64,000 nucleotides of DNA from Pseudomonas frederiksbergensis (GTDB lineage: Bacteria > Pseudomonadota > Gammaproteobacteria > Pseudomonadales > Pseudomonadaceae): assembly GCF_001874645.1 (NCBI RefSeq), contig NZ_CP017886.1, positions 1,178,001-1,242,000 on the forward strand, read 5' to 3'. Position numbers and translations under genes: made by a program. How positions within the stretch are numbered: the stretch's first letter is position 1; the number at the start of each line of letters is the position of its first letter. Positions 10,517 through 20,027 of this stretch are shown here, piece after piece. A model generated the notes under the pieces. That model worked only from the letters and a program-made list of their open reading frames with translations. It had not been told where the DNA came from and made no database searches.

Positions 10517-11734
10517 TCAGATATCCAGCAGCAAACGAGCCGGGTCTTCCAGCAGGTTCTTGATGGTAACCAGGAAGGTCACAGCTTCTTTGCCGTCGAT
10601 CAAACGGTGATCGTAGGACAGAGCCAGATACATCATCGGACGGATAACAACTTGACCGTTGATCGCCATTGGACGCTGCAGAATGTTGTGCATGCCCAGG
10701 ATTGCCGCTTGCGGCGGGTTGACGATCGGGGTCGACATCATCGAGCCGAATGTACCACCGTTGGTGATAGTGAACGTACCGCCGGTCATCTCGTCGATGG
10801 TCAGCTTGCCGTCGCGAGCCTTCTTGCCGAAGGTAGCGATGCCGCCTTCGATTTCAGCCAGGCTCATCAGTTCGGCGTTACGCAGAACCGGCACCACCAG
10901 GCCACGGTCGCTGGACACGGCAACGCCGACGTCAGCGTAGCCGTGGTAGACGATGTCGCCGCCGTCGATGGAAGCGTTGACAGCCGGGAAGCGTTTCAGC
11001 GCTTCGGTGGCCGCTTTCACGAAGAACGACATGAAGCCCAGGCGCACGCCATTGTGGGACTTCTCGAACAGGTCCTTGTACTTCGAACGCAGGGCCATGA
11101 CTTCAGTCATGTCGACTTCGTTGAAGGTCGTCAGCATCGCCATGTTCGACTGGGCTTCAACCAGGCGCTTGGCCACGGTGGCACGTACGCGGGTCATCGG
11201 TACGCGCTTCTCGGTGCGGTCGCCGGCAGCGAACACAGGAGCAGCGGCAGCCGGGGCAGCGGCCTTGGCAGGCGCGGCTGCCGGTGCGGCTTTCTTGGCA
11301 GCAACCGCTGCAACCACGTCTTCCTTGGTCACACGACCGCCTTTGCCAGTACCGGCAACGGAAGCGATGTTGATGCCGTTTTCTTCAGCCAGCTTGCGAG
11401 CAGCCGGTGCAGCAACAGGATCATCTTCGCCAACAGCGGCAGGCGCAGCAGCTTGAGCAGCGGCAGCTGGAGCAGCGGCTGGAGCGGCAGCAGCACCGCC
11501 CGCTTCGATGGAGCCCAGGACTTCGTCGGACAGAACGGTGTCGCCTTCGTTCTTGACGATAGCGCCCAGCACGCCATCAGCGGTAGCCAACACTTCCAGT
11601 ACGACTTTATCGGTTTCGATGTCGACGATCAGGTCGTCGCGCTTGACCGCGTCGCCCGGTTTTTTGTGCCAGGTGGCAACGGTGCCATCGGCAACCGATT
11701 CCGGGAAAGTGGGGGCTTTGATCTCGATAGCCAT
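10517..11734 (-). CDS. sucB: Dihydrolipoyl succinyltransferase (E2 of 2-oxoglutarate dehydrogenase)
   Basis: 405 residues. One N-terminal lipoyl domain with the lipoylated lysine in [12 protein letters not shown] (about residue 43), an Ala/Pro-rich hinge (about 80-110), an E1/E3-binding domain ([25 protein letters not shown]), a second Ala-rich hinge, and the catalytic domain ending in [15 protein letters not shown], which carries the HxxxD active site. It moves the succinyl group from the E1 thiamine intermediate to CoA. It lies 42 bases after sucA and 110 bases before lpdG; that gap contains two GC-rich hairpins. Confidence 0.97.
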   Translation of the reverse strand: MAIEIKAPTFPESVADGTVATWHKKPGDAVKRDDLIVDIETDKVVLEVLATADGVLGAIVKNEGDTVLSDEVLGSIEAGGAAAAPAAAPAAAAQAAAPAAVGEDDPVAAPAARKLAEENGINIASVAGTGKGGRVTKEDVVAAVAAKKAAPAAAPAKAAAPAAAAPVFAAGDRTEKRVPMTRVRATVAKRLVEAQSNMAMLTTFNEVDMTEVMALRSKYKDLFEKSHNGVRLGFMSFFVKAATEALKRFPAVNASIDGGDIVYHGYADVGVAVSSDRGLVVPVLRNAELMSLAEIEGGIATFGKKARDGKLTIDEMTGGTFTITNGGTFGSMMSTPIVNPPQAAILGMHNILQRPMAINGQVVIRPMMYLALSYDHRLIDGKEAVTFLVTIKNLLEDPARLLLDI

Positions 11735-11776
11735 TGTCTGTGGTTCCTTAAATTCGGTTTCAGGTGCGCGAAGGCG

Positions 11777-14608
11777 TTAAACAGTAAAGGCGTCTTGCAG
11801 CAGTTTTTCCTGCTGCTCGGCGTGCATCGATGCATAACCACAAGCAGGTGCAGCAGAAGCGTCACGGCCCGCGTACTCAAGTACGAGAGATTTGTTGTGA
11901 CCGCTGATGATGCGACGCATGTGGTGTTGGCTGCAGTACCAGGCACCCTGGTTCATCGGCTCTTCCTGGCACCAAACGATGTGTTTGAGGTTGGAATAAG
12001 GAGCCAGGACTTCAATCAAGTCGTCCTCAGGGAATGGGTACAGCTGCTCAAGACGCACGATGGCGATGTCGTCACGACCTTCGGCACGGCGTTTTTCCAG
12101 CAGGTCGTAATAGACCTTGCCGCTACACAGCACGAGACGAGTGACCTTTTTCGGATCATGCGCATCGATTTCCGGAATAACGGTCTGGAACGAACCTTCG
12201 GCCAGATCTTCCAGGGTCGAGATGGCCAGTTTGTGACGCAACAGCGACTTCGGAGTCAGGACTACCAGTGGTTTGCGCAGAGGACGAATCACCTGGCGAC
12301 GCAGCAAGTGGTAGATCTGGGCCGGCGTAGTCGGCATGCACACCTGAATGTTGTGCTCGGCGCACAGCTGCAGGTAACGCTCCAGACGAGCCGAGGAGTG
12401 CTCCGGCCCCTGACCTTCATAACCGTGAGGCAGCAACATGGTCAGACCGCACAGACGGCCCCACTTGTGCTCACCGCTGGTGATGAACTGGTCGATAACC
12501 ACCTGGGCACCGTTGGCGAAGTCGCCGAACTGGGCTTCCCAGATCACCAGTGCCTCAGGCGTGGTGGTGGAGTAGCCGTATTCGAACGCCAGTACGGCTT
12601 CTTCGGACAGGAACGAATCGTACAGGTCGAAACGTGGCTGGCCTTCGTACAGGTGTTGCAACGGGATGTAGGTGCCCGCGTCTTTCTGGTTGTGCAATAC
12701 CGCATGACGGTGCGAGAACGTACCGCGGCCGATGTCCTGGCCGGTCATGCGAATCGGGTGACCTTCGAACGCCAGGGTCGCGTACGCCATGGTTTCGGCG
12801 TAACCCCAGTTGATCGGCAGGCCGCCGGCTTGCATTTTCTGACGGTCTTCGTAGATCTTCGCAACCTGGCGCTGAACCACGAAACCTTCCGGGATTTCCA
12901 GCAGCTTGGCGGACAGCTCTTGCAGGGTCTTGAGATCGAACGTGGTGTCGTGACGCGCAGTCCAGGCGTGGCCCAGGTACGGACGCCAGTCGACGAACAG
13001 TTCTTTGTTCGGTTCCTTGACCAGGCTTTTCACTACGTGCAGACCGTTGTCCAGCGCGTTGCGGTATTCGTCGACTTTCGCCTGAACACGTGCAACGTCA
13101 AGCACACCGCTCTGGGTCAGACGATCGGCATACAGCTCACGAGTGGTGCGCTGCTTGGTGATCTGCTGATACATCAGAGGCTGGGTGCCGCTTGGCTCGT
13201 CCGCTTCGTTGTGGCCGCGACGACGGTAGCAGACCAGGTCGATCACTACGTCGCGCTTGAACTGCATGCGATAGTCGATGGCCAGCTGGGTCACGAACAA
13301 TACGGCTTCCGGATCATCACCATTCACATGGAGGATCGGCGCCTGAATCATTTTCGCAACGTCGGTGGCGTACTCGGTGGAGCGCGAATCTTCCGGGTTG
13401 CTGATGGTGAAGCCAACCTGGTTGTTGATCACGATGTGAACCGTACCGCCGGTCCGGAAGCCACGGGTCTGCGACATCTGGAAGGTTTCCATGACCACGC
13501 CCTGACCGGCGAATGCCGCGTCACCGTGGATGGAAATCGGCAGGACCTTCTCACCGGTCGGATCGTTACGACGATCCTGACGGGCACGCACCGAACCCTC
13601 GACCACTGGCGAAACGATTTCCAGGTGGGACGGGTTGAATGCCATGGCCAGGTGGACTTCGCCGCCTGCGGTCATCACGTTGGAGGAGAAGCCCTGGTGG
13701 TATTTAACGTCACCGGAACCCAGCTCTACCTTCTTCTTGCCTTCGAACTCGTCGAACAGCTCGCGCGGGTTCTTGCCGAAGGTGTTGACCAGCACGTTCA
13801 GACGGCCACGGTGGGCCATGCCGATGACGATTTCCTTGGTGCCGTAGGAACCGGAGCGCTGGATCAGCTCGTCGAGCATCGGAATCAGGCTCTCGCCGCC
13901 TTCCAGGCCGAAACGCTTGGTGCCCGGGTATTTGGTACCCAGGTATTTTTCCAGGCCTTCGCCTGCGGTGACGCGCTCAAGCAGATGGCTCTTGATATCG
14001 GCCGAATACACCGGACGGCCACGCACGCCTTCCAGACGCTGCTGGAACCAGTGGCGCTGCTCGGAATCGACGATGTGCGTAAATTCAGCGCCGATGGTGC
14101 GGCAATATGTCTGCTGCAACGCTTCGTGAATTTCGCGTAGGCTCGCTTCCTCTTTGCCGATGAACAGGTCGCCGGCACGGAAGGTCGTATCAAGATCGGC
14201 ATTGGTCAAGCCGTAATGATTGATCGACAGGTCTGCAGGTGCAGGACGCTGCCACAGCCCCAGCGGGTCAAGCTGGGCTGCCTGGTGGCCACGCATACGG
14301 TAGGCCTGGATCAGTCGCAGTACTTCAACTTGCTTCTTCTCGTGCTCACTGCTCACGCTGCCGGCGGAAACCGGCTGGGCGCGGCGCTGGTTCTTTGCCA
14401 GCAGCACGAAATGATCGCGAATCGTCGAGTGCGATACATCGGTGGCAGCGTTGCCGTCAGCGGGCAACGTCTGAAATTTGGTGCGCCACTCTTCTGGCAC
14501 AGCGTTAGGGTCGTGCAGGTAGAGCTCATAAAGCTCTTCCACATAGGCAGCGTTACCACCTGAAAGATAGCCGCTGTTCCACATGCGCTGCATCACGCTT
14601 TCTTGCAT
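11777..14608 (-). CDS. sucA: 2-oxoglutarate dehydrogenase E1 component
   Basis: 943 residues, full length for the thiamine-diphosphate-dependent E1 that decarboxylates 2-oxoglutarate. Visible are the N-terminal E2-binding segment (MWNSGYLSGGNAAYVEELYE), the IGMAHRGRLNVL active-site region, the ThDP/Mg motif GDAAFAGQGVVMET, and QVGFTISNP. In the C-terminal half are RGTFSHRHAVLHNQ and the GYEGQGPEHSSARLERYLQ motif. It follows sdhB after 262 bases. Very long frames exist on the opposite strand over this gene; they are GC-driven shadows. Confidence 0.98.
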   Translation of the reverse strand: MQESVMQRMWNSGYLSGGNAAYVEELYELYLHDPNAVPEEWRTKFQTLPADGNAATDVSHSTIRDHFVLLAKNQRRAQPVSAGSVSSEHEKKQVEVLRLIQAYRMRGHQAAQLDPLGLWQRPAPADLSINHYGLTNADLDTTFRAGDLFIGKEEASLREIHEALQQTYCRTIGAEFTHIVDSEQRHWFQQRLEGVRGRPVYSADIKSHLLERVTAGEGLEKYLGTKYPGTKRFGLEGGESLIPMLDELIQRSGSYGTKEIVIGMAHRGRLNVLVNTFGKNPRELFDEFEGKKKVELGSGDVKYHQGFSSNVMTAGGEVHLAMAFNPSHLEIVSPVVEGSVRARQDRRNDPTGEKVLPISIHGDAAFAGQGVVMETFQMSQTRGFRTGGTVHIVINNQVGFTISNPEDSRSTEYATDVAKMIQAPILHVNGDDPEAVLFVTQLAIDYRMQFKRDVVIDLVCYRRRGHNEADEPSGTQPLMYQQITKQRTTRELYADRLTQSGVLDVARVQAKVDEYRNALDNGLHVVKSLVKEPNKELFVDWRPYLGHAWTARHDTTFDLKTLQELSAKLLEIPEGFVVQRQVAKIYEDRQKMQAGGLPINWGYAETMAYATLAFEGHPIRMTGQDIGRGTFSHRHAVLHNQKDAGTYIPLQHLYEGQPRFDLYDSFLSEEAVLAFEYGYSTTTPEALVIWEAQFGDFANGAQVVIDQFITSGEHKWGRLCGLTMLLPHGYEGQGPEHSSARLERYLQLCAEHNIQVCMPTTPAQIYHLLRRQVIRPLRKPLVVLTPKSLLRHKLAISTLEDLAEGSFQTVIPEIDAHDPKKVTRLVLCSGKVYYDLLEKRRAEGRDDIAIVRLEQLYPFPEDDLIEVLAPYSNLKHIVWCQEEPMNQGAWYCSQHHMRRIISGHNKSLVLEYAGRDASAAPACGYASMHAEQQEKLLQDAFTV

Positions 14609-14832
14609 GCTTGGTCACCCTCGGTTAGGGGAACACCATCGGCGAAGACACCGAGCAAGCTTGCAGAAGTCCGAGTGCAGCGACCAAAACAAGCCACTTA
14701 GGATCACGCTGATAGTCCGGGTACCAGCCCGGATGCCCCTGCTTGTCTCATTTCTTCAAAATAAGAGCCGCAGCCTTATGGGCTGCCACTCTGGCTATAG
14801 CTACGACGCGGGTTGAAGCCCGCGCCTTAGCC

Positions 14833-14866
14833 TCTACGGGTACAGCAGTCCTACGGGTACAACAGC
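14833..14866. repeat. 15-bp direct repeat downstream of sdhB
   Basis: CTACGGGTACAGCAG and CTACGGGTACAACAG occur 18 bases apart, just past the sdhB stop in the sdhB-sucA gap. The same 262-bp gap holds hairpins TCCGGG/CCCGGA (about 14715-14735) and CGCGGG/CCCGCG (about 14808-14826). None has a T tract, so they look more like processing or stability elements than terminators. Confidence 0.5.
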
Positions 14867-14870
14867 TGAA

Positions 14871-15575
14871 TCACACGCCGCTTTGCAGCAGCATGTTACG
14901 TATGTGACCGATCGCCTTAGTCGGGTTCAGGCCTTTCGGACATACGTTGACGCAGTTCATGATCCCGCGGCAGCGGAATACGCTGAACGGGTCATCCAGC
15001 GAAGCCAGACGCTCGGAAGTCTTGGTGTCGCGGCTGTCTGCCAGGAAGCGGTAGGCTTGCAGCAGAGCAGCTGGACCCAGGAACTTGTCCGGGTTCCACC
15101 AGAAGGACGGGCAAGAGGTCGAGCAGCAAGCGCACAGGATGCACTCGTACAGACCGTCGAGCTTTTCACGCTCTTCAGGGGACTGCAGACGCTCGATGGC
15201 CGGAGCCGGCGTGTCGTTCTGCAGGAAAGGCTTAACCTTCTCGTATTGCTTGTAGAAGATGCTCATATCGACGACCAGGTCACGGATAACCGGCAAACCT
15301 GGCAGAGGACGAACGATCAACTTGTTACCTTTGACGACAGCAGACAGCGGCGTGACGCAGGCCAGACCGTTTTTGCCGTTGATGTTCATGCCGTCGGAAC
15401 CGCAGACGCCTTCACGGCAAGAGCGACGATAGGAGAAACCTTCGTCCTGCTCTTTGATCAGGGCCAGCACGTCCAGCACCATCAGGTCTTTACCACCGGT
15501 ATCGACCTGGAATTCCTGCATGAACGGCGCTGCGTCCTGATCAGGGTTGTAGCGATAAACACTGACTTGCAACAT
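14871..15575 (-). CDS. sdhB: Succinate dehydrogenase iron-sulfur subunit
   Basis: 234 residues. The three cluster-binding regions are visible: a [2Fe-2S] plant-ferredoxin motif SCREGVCGSDGMNINGKNGL, then CILCACCSTSCPSFWWN, and finally CRGIMNCVNVCPKGLNP for the [4Fe-4S] and [3Fe-4S] clusters. It passes electrons from SdhA flavin to quinone at the membrane anchor. I chose the ATG at 15575 over an in-frame GTG three codons upstream because an AAGG sits 9-10 bases before the ATG. Only 11 bases separate it from the sdhA stop. Confidence 0.97.
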   Translation of the reverse strand: MLQVSVYRYNPDQDAAPFMQEFQVDTGGKDLMVLDVLALIKEQDEGFSYRRSCREGVCGSDGMNINGKNGLACVTPLSAVVKGNKLIVRPLPGLPVIRDLVVDMSIFYKQYEKVKPFLQNDTPAPAIERLQSPEEREKLDGLYECILCACCSTSCPSFWWNPDKFLGPAALLQAYRFLADSRDTKTSERLASLDDPFSVFRCRGIMNCVNVCPKGLNPTKAIGHIRNMLLQSGV

Positions 15576-15586
15576 ATCGGCCACCC

Positions 15587-17362
15587 TTAGTAAGTCCGAA
15601 TCTTAGGTTCAAAAGTCGGAACAGTCTTCGGCGAGAAGTTCACGGCACGCTTGGTAACGCGCTTGTCACCCGGGAAGTACAGGGTGTGGCACAGCCAGTT
15701 TTCGTCGTCGCGGTCTTCGTAGTCTTCACGGGCGTGAGCGCCGCGGGACTCTTTGCGGATTTCTGCAGCAATGGCAGTAGCTTCGGCCACTTCCAGCAGG
15801 TTTTGCAGTTCCAGCGCTTCGATACGAGCGGTGTTGAACGCCTGGCTCTTATCGTTGATCTTGACGTTGGCGATACGGCCACGCAGATCAGCCAGTTGAG
15901 CAATACCCTTCTGCATGTATTCGCCGGTACGGAATACACCGAAGTAGTTCTGCATGCAGCTTTGCAGCTCTTTACGCAAGGTAGCGACGTCTTCGCCTTC
16001 GGTACGCGAGTTCAGGCCATCGAGACGAGCCAGGGCTGCGTCGATGTCGGACTGGCGAGCGCGGGTGTAGTCAACACCTTCTTTCAGGGTCTGCTCCAGG
16101 AACAGGCCAGCGGCACGACCGAATACCACCAGGTCGAGCAGCGAGTTGCCGCCCAGACGGTTGGCACCGTGAACCGATACGCACGCCACTTCACCGACCG
16201 CGAACAGACCAGGGATGATCTGGTCAACGCCGTCGGCGTCCTGAGTGATTGCCTGGCCATGAATGTTGGTGGCAACGCCGCCCATCATATAGTGGCAAGT
16301 TGGAACAACCGGGATCGGCGCTACGGCTGGATCGACGTGAGCGAAGGTCTTGGACAGTTCCATGATGCCTGGCAGGCGGCTGTGCAGAACTTCTTCACCG
16401 AGGTGATCGAGTTTCAGCATTACGTGGTCGCCATCCGGACCACAACCGTTGCCGGCGATGATTTCCTTAACCATCGAACGAGCAACAACGTCACGACCGG
16501 CAAGGTCTTTGGCGTTCGGAGCATAACGCTCCATGAAACGCTCGCCGTGCTTGTTGATCAGGTAACCGCCTTCACCGCGGCAGCCTTCGGTAACCAATAC
16601 ACCGGCGCCGGCAATGCCGGTCGGGTGGAACTGCCACATTTCGATGTCTTGTACCGGCACGCCAGCACGCAGCGCCATGCCGACGCCGTCACCGGTGTTG
16701 ATCAGGGCATTGGTGGTGGACGAGTAGATACGACCTGCACCGCCGGTCGCCAATACGGTGGCGTTAGCGCGAATGTAGGAGGTTTCGCCGGTTTCGATGC
16801 AGATCACGATCATGCCGACAAAGGCACCATCTTCGTTCTTCACCAGGTCGACGCCGTAGTATTCGTTGAGGAATACGGTGCCGGCCTTCAGGTTGGCCTG
16901 GTACAGGGTGTGCAGCAGCGCGTGACCGGTACGGTCGGCGGCAGCGCAGGTACGGGCAGCCTGGCCACCTTTACCGAAGTCTTTCGACTGACCGCCGAAC
17001 GGACGCTGGTAGATGCGACCCTGTTCGGTACGGGAGAACGGCAAGCCCATGTGCTCGAGTTCGAAGACCGCTTCCGGACCTACGGAACACATGTATTCGA
17101 TAGCGTCCTGGTCACCGATGTAATCGGAACCCTTGACGGTATCGTACATGTGCCAGCGCCAGTCATCGTTCGGATCAGCGGACGCGATGGCGCAGGTGAT
17201 GCCACCCTGTGCGGATACGGTGTGCGAGCGAGTCGGGAAAACCTTGGTGATAACGGCAGTCTTGTGACCGCCTTGTGCCAGTTGCAGCGCAGCGCGCATG
17301 CCAGCACCGCCGCCGCCAATGATGATGGCGTCGAACGAAAGCGTATTTACTGAGTTAGACAT
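15587..17362 (-). CDS. sdhA: Succinate dehydrogenase flavoprotein subunit
   Basis: 591 residues. The FAD dinucleotide motif is [14 protein letters not shown]. The covalent FAD histidine is in [13 protein letters not shown] (His47). The catalytic segment includes [21 protein letters not shown], and the dicarboxylate-binding HPTGI ([11 protein letters not shown]) and [14 protein letters not shown] follow. It oxidises succinate to fumarate on the cytoplasmic face of complex II. It starts 3 bases after the sdhD stop. Confidence 0.98.
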   Translation of the reverse strand: MSNSVNTLSFDAIIIGGGGAGMRAALQLAQGGHKTAVITKVFPTRSHTVSAQGGITCAIASADPNDDWRWHMYDTVKGSDYIGDQDAIEYMCSVGPEAVFELEHMGLPFSRTEQGRIYQRPFGGQSKDFGKGGQAARTCAAADRTGHALLHTLYQANLKAGTVFLNEYYGVDLVKNEDGAFVGMIVICIETGETSYIRANATVLATGGAGRIYSSTTNALINTGDGVGMALRAGVPVQDIEMWQFHPTGIAGAGVLVTEGCRGEGGYLINKHGERFMERYAPNAKDLAGRDVVARSMVKEIIAGNGCGPDGDHVMLKLDHLGEEVLHSRLPGIMELSKTFAHVDPAVAPIPVVPTCHYMMGGVATNIHGQAITQDADGVDQIIPGLFAVGEVACVSVHGANRLGGNSLLDLVVFGRAAGLFLEQTLKEGVDYTRARQSDIDAALARLDGLNSRTEGEDVATLRKELQSCMQNYFGVFRTGEYMQKGIAQLADLRGRIANVKINDKSQAFNTARIEALELQNLLEVAEATAIAAEIRKESRGAHAREDYEDRDDENWLCHTLYFPGDKRVTKRAVNFSPKTVPTFEPKIRTY

Positions 17363-17365
17363 GAA

Positions 17366-17734
17366 TCAGATACCCCAGAGAATCTGCACACCCCAGACGA
17401 AGTAAGCGAACATCGCAACGCCGCATACCGCCTGGAAAAGGAAACGTACTGCAGTCGCGGACTTGCCCAGCGCCATTGGCGTCAGGTAGTCGGTCGCGAT
17501 GGTCCACATGCCGACCCAGGCGTGAGCGCCAAGGGCAACCAGGGCCAGTAGACTGAAGATACGCATCCCGTTGTGGGAGAACAGCAAGTGCCATTGGGCG
17601 TAGCCAAGGCCAGGGTTCGCAACGAGATATCCGATCAGGAAAATGAAATAAGCCGCGAGAACGACCGCAGACACACGCTGCGCCATCCAGTCATAGAGGC
17701 CCGAACGCGATAGGTTCGTAACGCTGGTTACCAT
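17366..17734 (-). CDS. sdhD: Succinate dehydrogenase membrane anchor SdhD
   Basis: 122 residues with three transmembrane helices (about 20-40, 57-79, 92-115). RSGLYDWMAQRVSAVVLAAY is the typical N-terminal quinone-site region, and the ALGAHAWVGMWTIATDYL helix carries a His and a YDYL-like TDYL motif for haem b and ubiquinone contact. I use the ATG at 17734; a TTG two codons upstream keeps the frame open. It overlaps the sdhC stop by 7 bases, implying coupling. Confidence 0.95.
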   Translation of the reverse strand: MVTSVTNLSRSGLYDWMAQRVSAVVLAAYFIFLIGYLVANPGLGYAQWHLLFSHNGMRIFSLLALVALGAHAWVGMWTIATDYLTPMALGKSATAVRFLFQAVCGVAMFAYFVWGVQILWGI

Positions 17735-18102
17735 ATCCAAACTCCCGCCAGAACGATCATCACCACGGAAACGGCGATGACGATTTTCGAGCCCAGCTTG
17801 CCGCCTTCCAGCGTTTCACCGATGCCCATGTCCATGATCAGATGGCGCACACCGGCCACCATGTGATACAGCAAGGCGGACAGCAGGCCCCATGCTACGA
17901 ACTTGGCCAGCGGACTGGTCAAGCATGCCTTCACCTCGGCAAAACCTTCCTCGGAACCCAGGGATTTGCTCAATGCATACAGCATGATGCCAAGGCCCAG
18001 GAAGAGGATGATGCCGGAAACACGGTGAAGAAACGACGTAACGCCGGTGATGGGGAGTTTGATGGTCCTTAGGTCTAGGTTTACAGGTCGTTGGCTTTTC
18101 AC
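17728..18102 (-). CDS. sdhC: Succinate dehydrogenase cytochrome b556 subunit SdhC
   Basis: About 124 residues beginning VKSQRPVNLDLRTIKLPITG with three membrane helices. The signature RVSGIILFLGLGIML and the haem-binding LLYHMVAGVRHLIMD (His) are clear. The start is uncertain. I chose the in-frame GTG at 18102 because the conserved QRPVNLDL block begins three residues later. The best Shine-Dalgarno (AGGGG, 18127-18131) is about 23 bases from it and is better placed for a GTG at 18116. That GTG is followed by eight A and is out of frame, giving a five-codon ORF that ends as GTGA on the sdhC start. It is the first gene of the sdh-suc cluster. Confidence 0.9.
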   Translation of the reverse strand: MKSQRPVNLDLRTIKLPITGVTSFLHRVSGIILFLGLGIMLYALSKSLGSEEGFAEVKACLTSPLAKFVAWGLLSALLYHMVAGVRHLIMDMGIGETLEGGKLGSKIVIAVSVVMIVLAGVWIW

Positions 18103-18236
18103 GGCTTTTTTTTCACACTGAAGAGCCCCTAACAATCAGGGCAAAGTTGTTGGGGAGTGCACTGGTCAGGTAACCACTACCCAGGGATGCGACCCCCAAT
18201 AAAGCAGGCCCAAAAGCCCCTGGCGGTCGGTGGCCG

Positions 18237-18265
18237 AGTATAGACAGTTAGGCTACTAATGACAA
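18237..18265 (-). promoter_or_regulatory. Sigma-70 promoter of the sdhCDAB-suc cluster
   Basis: On the minus strand TTGTCA (18265-18260), a 17-base spacer, and TATACT (18242-18237). Five of six bases match consensus in each element. The transcript would start near 18230, leaving a leader of about 128 bases. Confidence 0.7.
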
Positions 18266-18379
18266 CGCGTTCACCTTCCCCTAATAGCTCATTGCACAAG
18301 CGGAATAAAAGGCGTAAACGGCAGGTAATTTCGAGGAAAAAGTCCGGTTAAAGCCTTCTGGAGCAAGACTTTAGGCAAA

Positions 18380-18407
18380 TTGACATTCGAATTTATCTCA
18401 CTATAGT
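18380..18407 (+). promoter_or_regulatory. Sigma-70 promoter of gltA
   Basis: TTGACA (18380-18385), 16 bases, TATAGT (18402-18407). The -35 is perfect and the -10 has five of six matches. It lies about 60 bases before the gltA start, back to back with the sdhC promoter about 115 bases away. The rest of the 363-bp divergent region (18103-18465) has no gene. Confidence 0.75.
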
Positions 18408-18465
18408 GGTGCGGGCCCTGCGTGGGGGGTCTGTCTGATGATTTCAAGCATAAATAGGAGGCCAC

Positions 18466-19755
18466 ATGGCTGACAAAAAAGCGCAGTTGATCATCGAGGG
18501 CGCAGCCCCCGTCGAGCTGCCCATTTTAACCGGCACCGTTGGTCCCGATGTAATCGACGTACGGGGCCTGACGGCCACGGGCCGTTTCACTTTTGACCCG
18601 GGTTTCATGTCGACCGCCTCTTGCGAGTCGAAGATTACCTATATCGACGGCGACAACGGCATTCTGCTTCACCGCGGCTACCCGATCGAGCAACTCGCCG
18701 AGCAATCGGACTACCTGGAAACCTGCTACTTGCTGCTCAACGGCGAACTGCCGACTGCAGAGCAAAAGGCCCAGTTCGTCAGCACCGTCAAGAATCACAC
18801 CATGGTTCATGAACAGCTGAAGACCTTCTTCAACGGTTTCCGTCGCGACGCCCACCCAATGGCCGTCATGTGCGGTGTAGTCGGCGCCCTTTCGGCCTTC
18901 TACCACGACTCCCTGGACATCAATAACCCGCAGCATCGCGAAATCTCCGCGATCCGCCTGGTTGCCAAGATGCCAACCCTGGCAGCGATGGTTTACAAGT
19001 ACTCCATGGGTCAACCCATGATGTACCCGCGCAACGACCTGTCGTACGCGGAAAACTTCCTGCACATGATGTTCAACACCCCGTGCGAGATCAAACCGAT
19101 CAGCCCGGTACTCGCCAAGGCCATGGACCGGATCTTCATCCTCCATGCCGACCACGAGCAGAACGCATCGACCTCCACCGTACGCCTGGCAGGCTCGTCG
19201 GGTGCCAACCCGTTCGCCTGTATCGCTGCCGGTATCGCTGCACTCTGGGGCCCGGCTCACGGCGGCGCCAACGAAGCAGTGCTGACCATGCTCGACGAAA
19301 TTGGCGATGTCTCGAACATCGACAAGTTCATCGCCAAGGCCAAGGACAAGAACGATCCGTTCAAACTGATGGGCTTCGGTCACCGGGTTTACAAAAACCG
19401 CGACCCACGCGCTACCGTCATGAAAAAGACCTGCGACGAAGTGCTCAAGGAACTGGGCATCCAGAACGATCCGCAACTCGAACTGGCCATGCGCCTGGAA
19501 GAGATCGCCCTGACCGACCCGTACTTCATCGAACGCTCGCTGTACCCGAACGTCGACTTCTACTCGGGGATCATCCTCAAGGCGATCGGCATTCCAACCA
19601 GCATGTTCACCGTGATCTTCGCCCTGGCGCGGACCGTCGGCTGGATCTCCCACTGGAAAGAAATGCTCTCCAGCCCGTACAAGATTGGCCGTCCGCGCCA
19701 GCTGTACACCGGCTACGAGTCGCGTGACATCACCAAACTGGAAGACCGCAAATAA
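18466..19755 (+). CDS. gltA: Citrate synthase (type II)
   Basis: 429 residues, the hexameric NADH-sensitive Gram-negative type. It condenses oxaloacetate and acetyl-CoA. Visible are the N-terminal beta-rich extension ([20 protein letters not shown]), the CoA/oxaloacetate histidine in [13 protein letters not shown], the catalytic [14 protein letters not shown], and the C-terminal Asp region [17 protein letters not shown] stands 5-6 bases before the ATG. It is transcribed away from sdhC, so entry into and the oxidative half of the TCA cycle share one control region. A strong terminator follows. Confidence 0.98.
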   Translation: MADKKAQLIIEGAAPVELPILTGTVGPDVIDVRGLTATGRFTFDPGFMSTASCESKITYIDGDNGILLHRGYPIEQLAEQSDYLETCYLLLNGELPTAEQKAQFVSTVKNHTMVHEQLKTFFNGFRRDAHPMAVMCGVVGALSAFYHDSLDINNPQHREISAIRLVAKMPTLAAMVYKYSMGQPMMYPRNDLSYAENFLHMMFNTPCEIKPISPVLAKAMDRIFILHADHEQNASTSTVRLAGSSGANPFACIAAGIAALWGPAHGGANEAVLTMLDEIGDVSNIDKFIAKAKDKNDPFKLMGFGHRVYKNRDPRATVMKKTCDEVLKELGIQNDPQLELAMRLEEIALTDPYFIERSLYPNVDFYSGIILKAIGIPTSMFTVIFALARTVGWISHWKEMLSSPYKIGRPRQLYTGYESRDITKLEDRK

Positions 19756-19790
19756 GACCCGTCTTGCGATAACGTCTTAGCTGCACCGGA

Positions 19791-19830
19791 AACGGCCTCT
19801 GCCTCCTGTACAAGAGCAGAGGCCGTTTTT
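19791..19830 (+). terminator. Intrinsic terminator of gltA
   Basis: A 12-bp stem AACGGCCTCTGC / GCAGAGGCCGTT followed by a T run, 35 bases after the gltA stop. Confidence 0.9.
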
Positions 19831-19847
19831 GTTTGTGCAGTTCTGTA

Positions 19848-19930
19848 GATCAAAAGATCGCAGCCTACGGCAGCTCCTGCAGGGAATACGATCGGGGTAG
19901 GAGCTGCCGCAGGCTGCGATCCTTTGATCT
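19848..19930. repeat. REP palindrome pair (family A)
   Basis: Inverted copies of GATCAAAAGATCGCAGCCTR and its complement, arms about 33 bp, loop about 15 bases. It lies between the converging gltA and actP genes. Confidence 0.9.
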
Positions 19931-19950
19931 TGCCTTTGATACAGACAAAC

Positions 19951-19979
19951 AAAAATGCCCCGATCTCTCGACCGGGGCA
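19951..19979 (-). terminator. Intrinsic terminator of actP
   Basis: A stem TGCCCCG / CGGGGCA with a T run on the minus strand, about 50 bases after the actP stop. Confidence 0.8.
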
Positions 19980-20027
19980 CTTCTATTTAACGCAGCTTAT
20001 ATATAGACGCTTATACAACCCTATACG

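Noticed and set aside
10607..14140. 1177-codon open frame on the plus strand, opposite sucB and sucA
   Set aside because: It is the complementary shadow of two well-identified genes. Its protein has no recognisable domain and is rich in His, Val, Gln and Arg as expected from antisense GC-rich codons.
15686..17353. 555-codon plus-strand frame opposite sdhA
   Set aside because: Shadow frame; sdhA is unambiguous.
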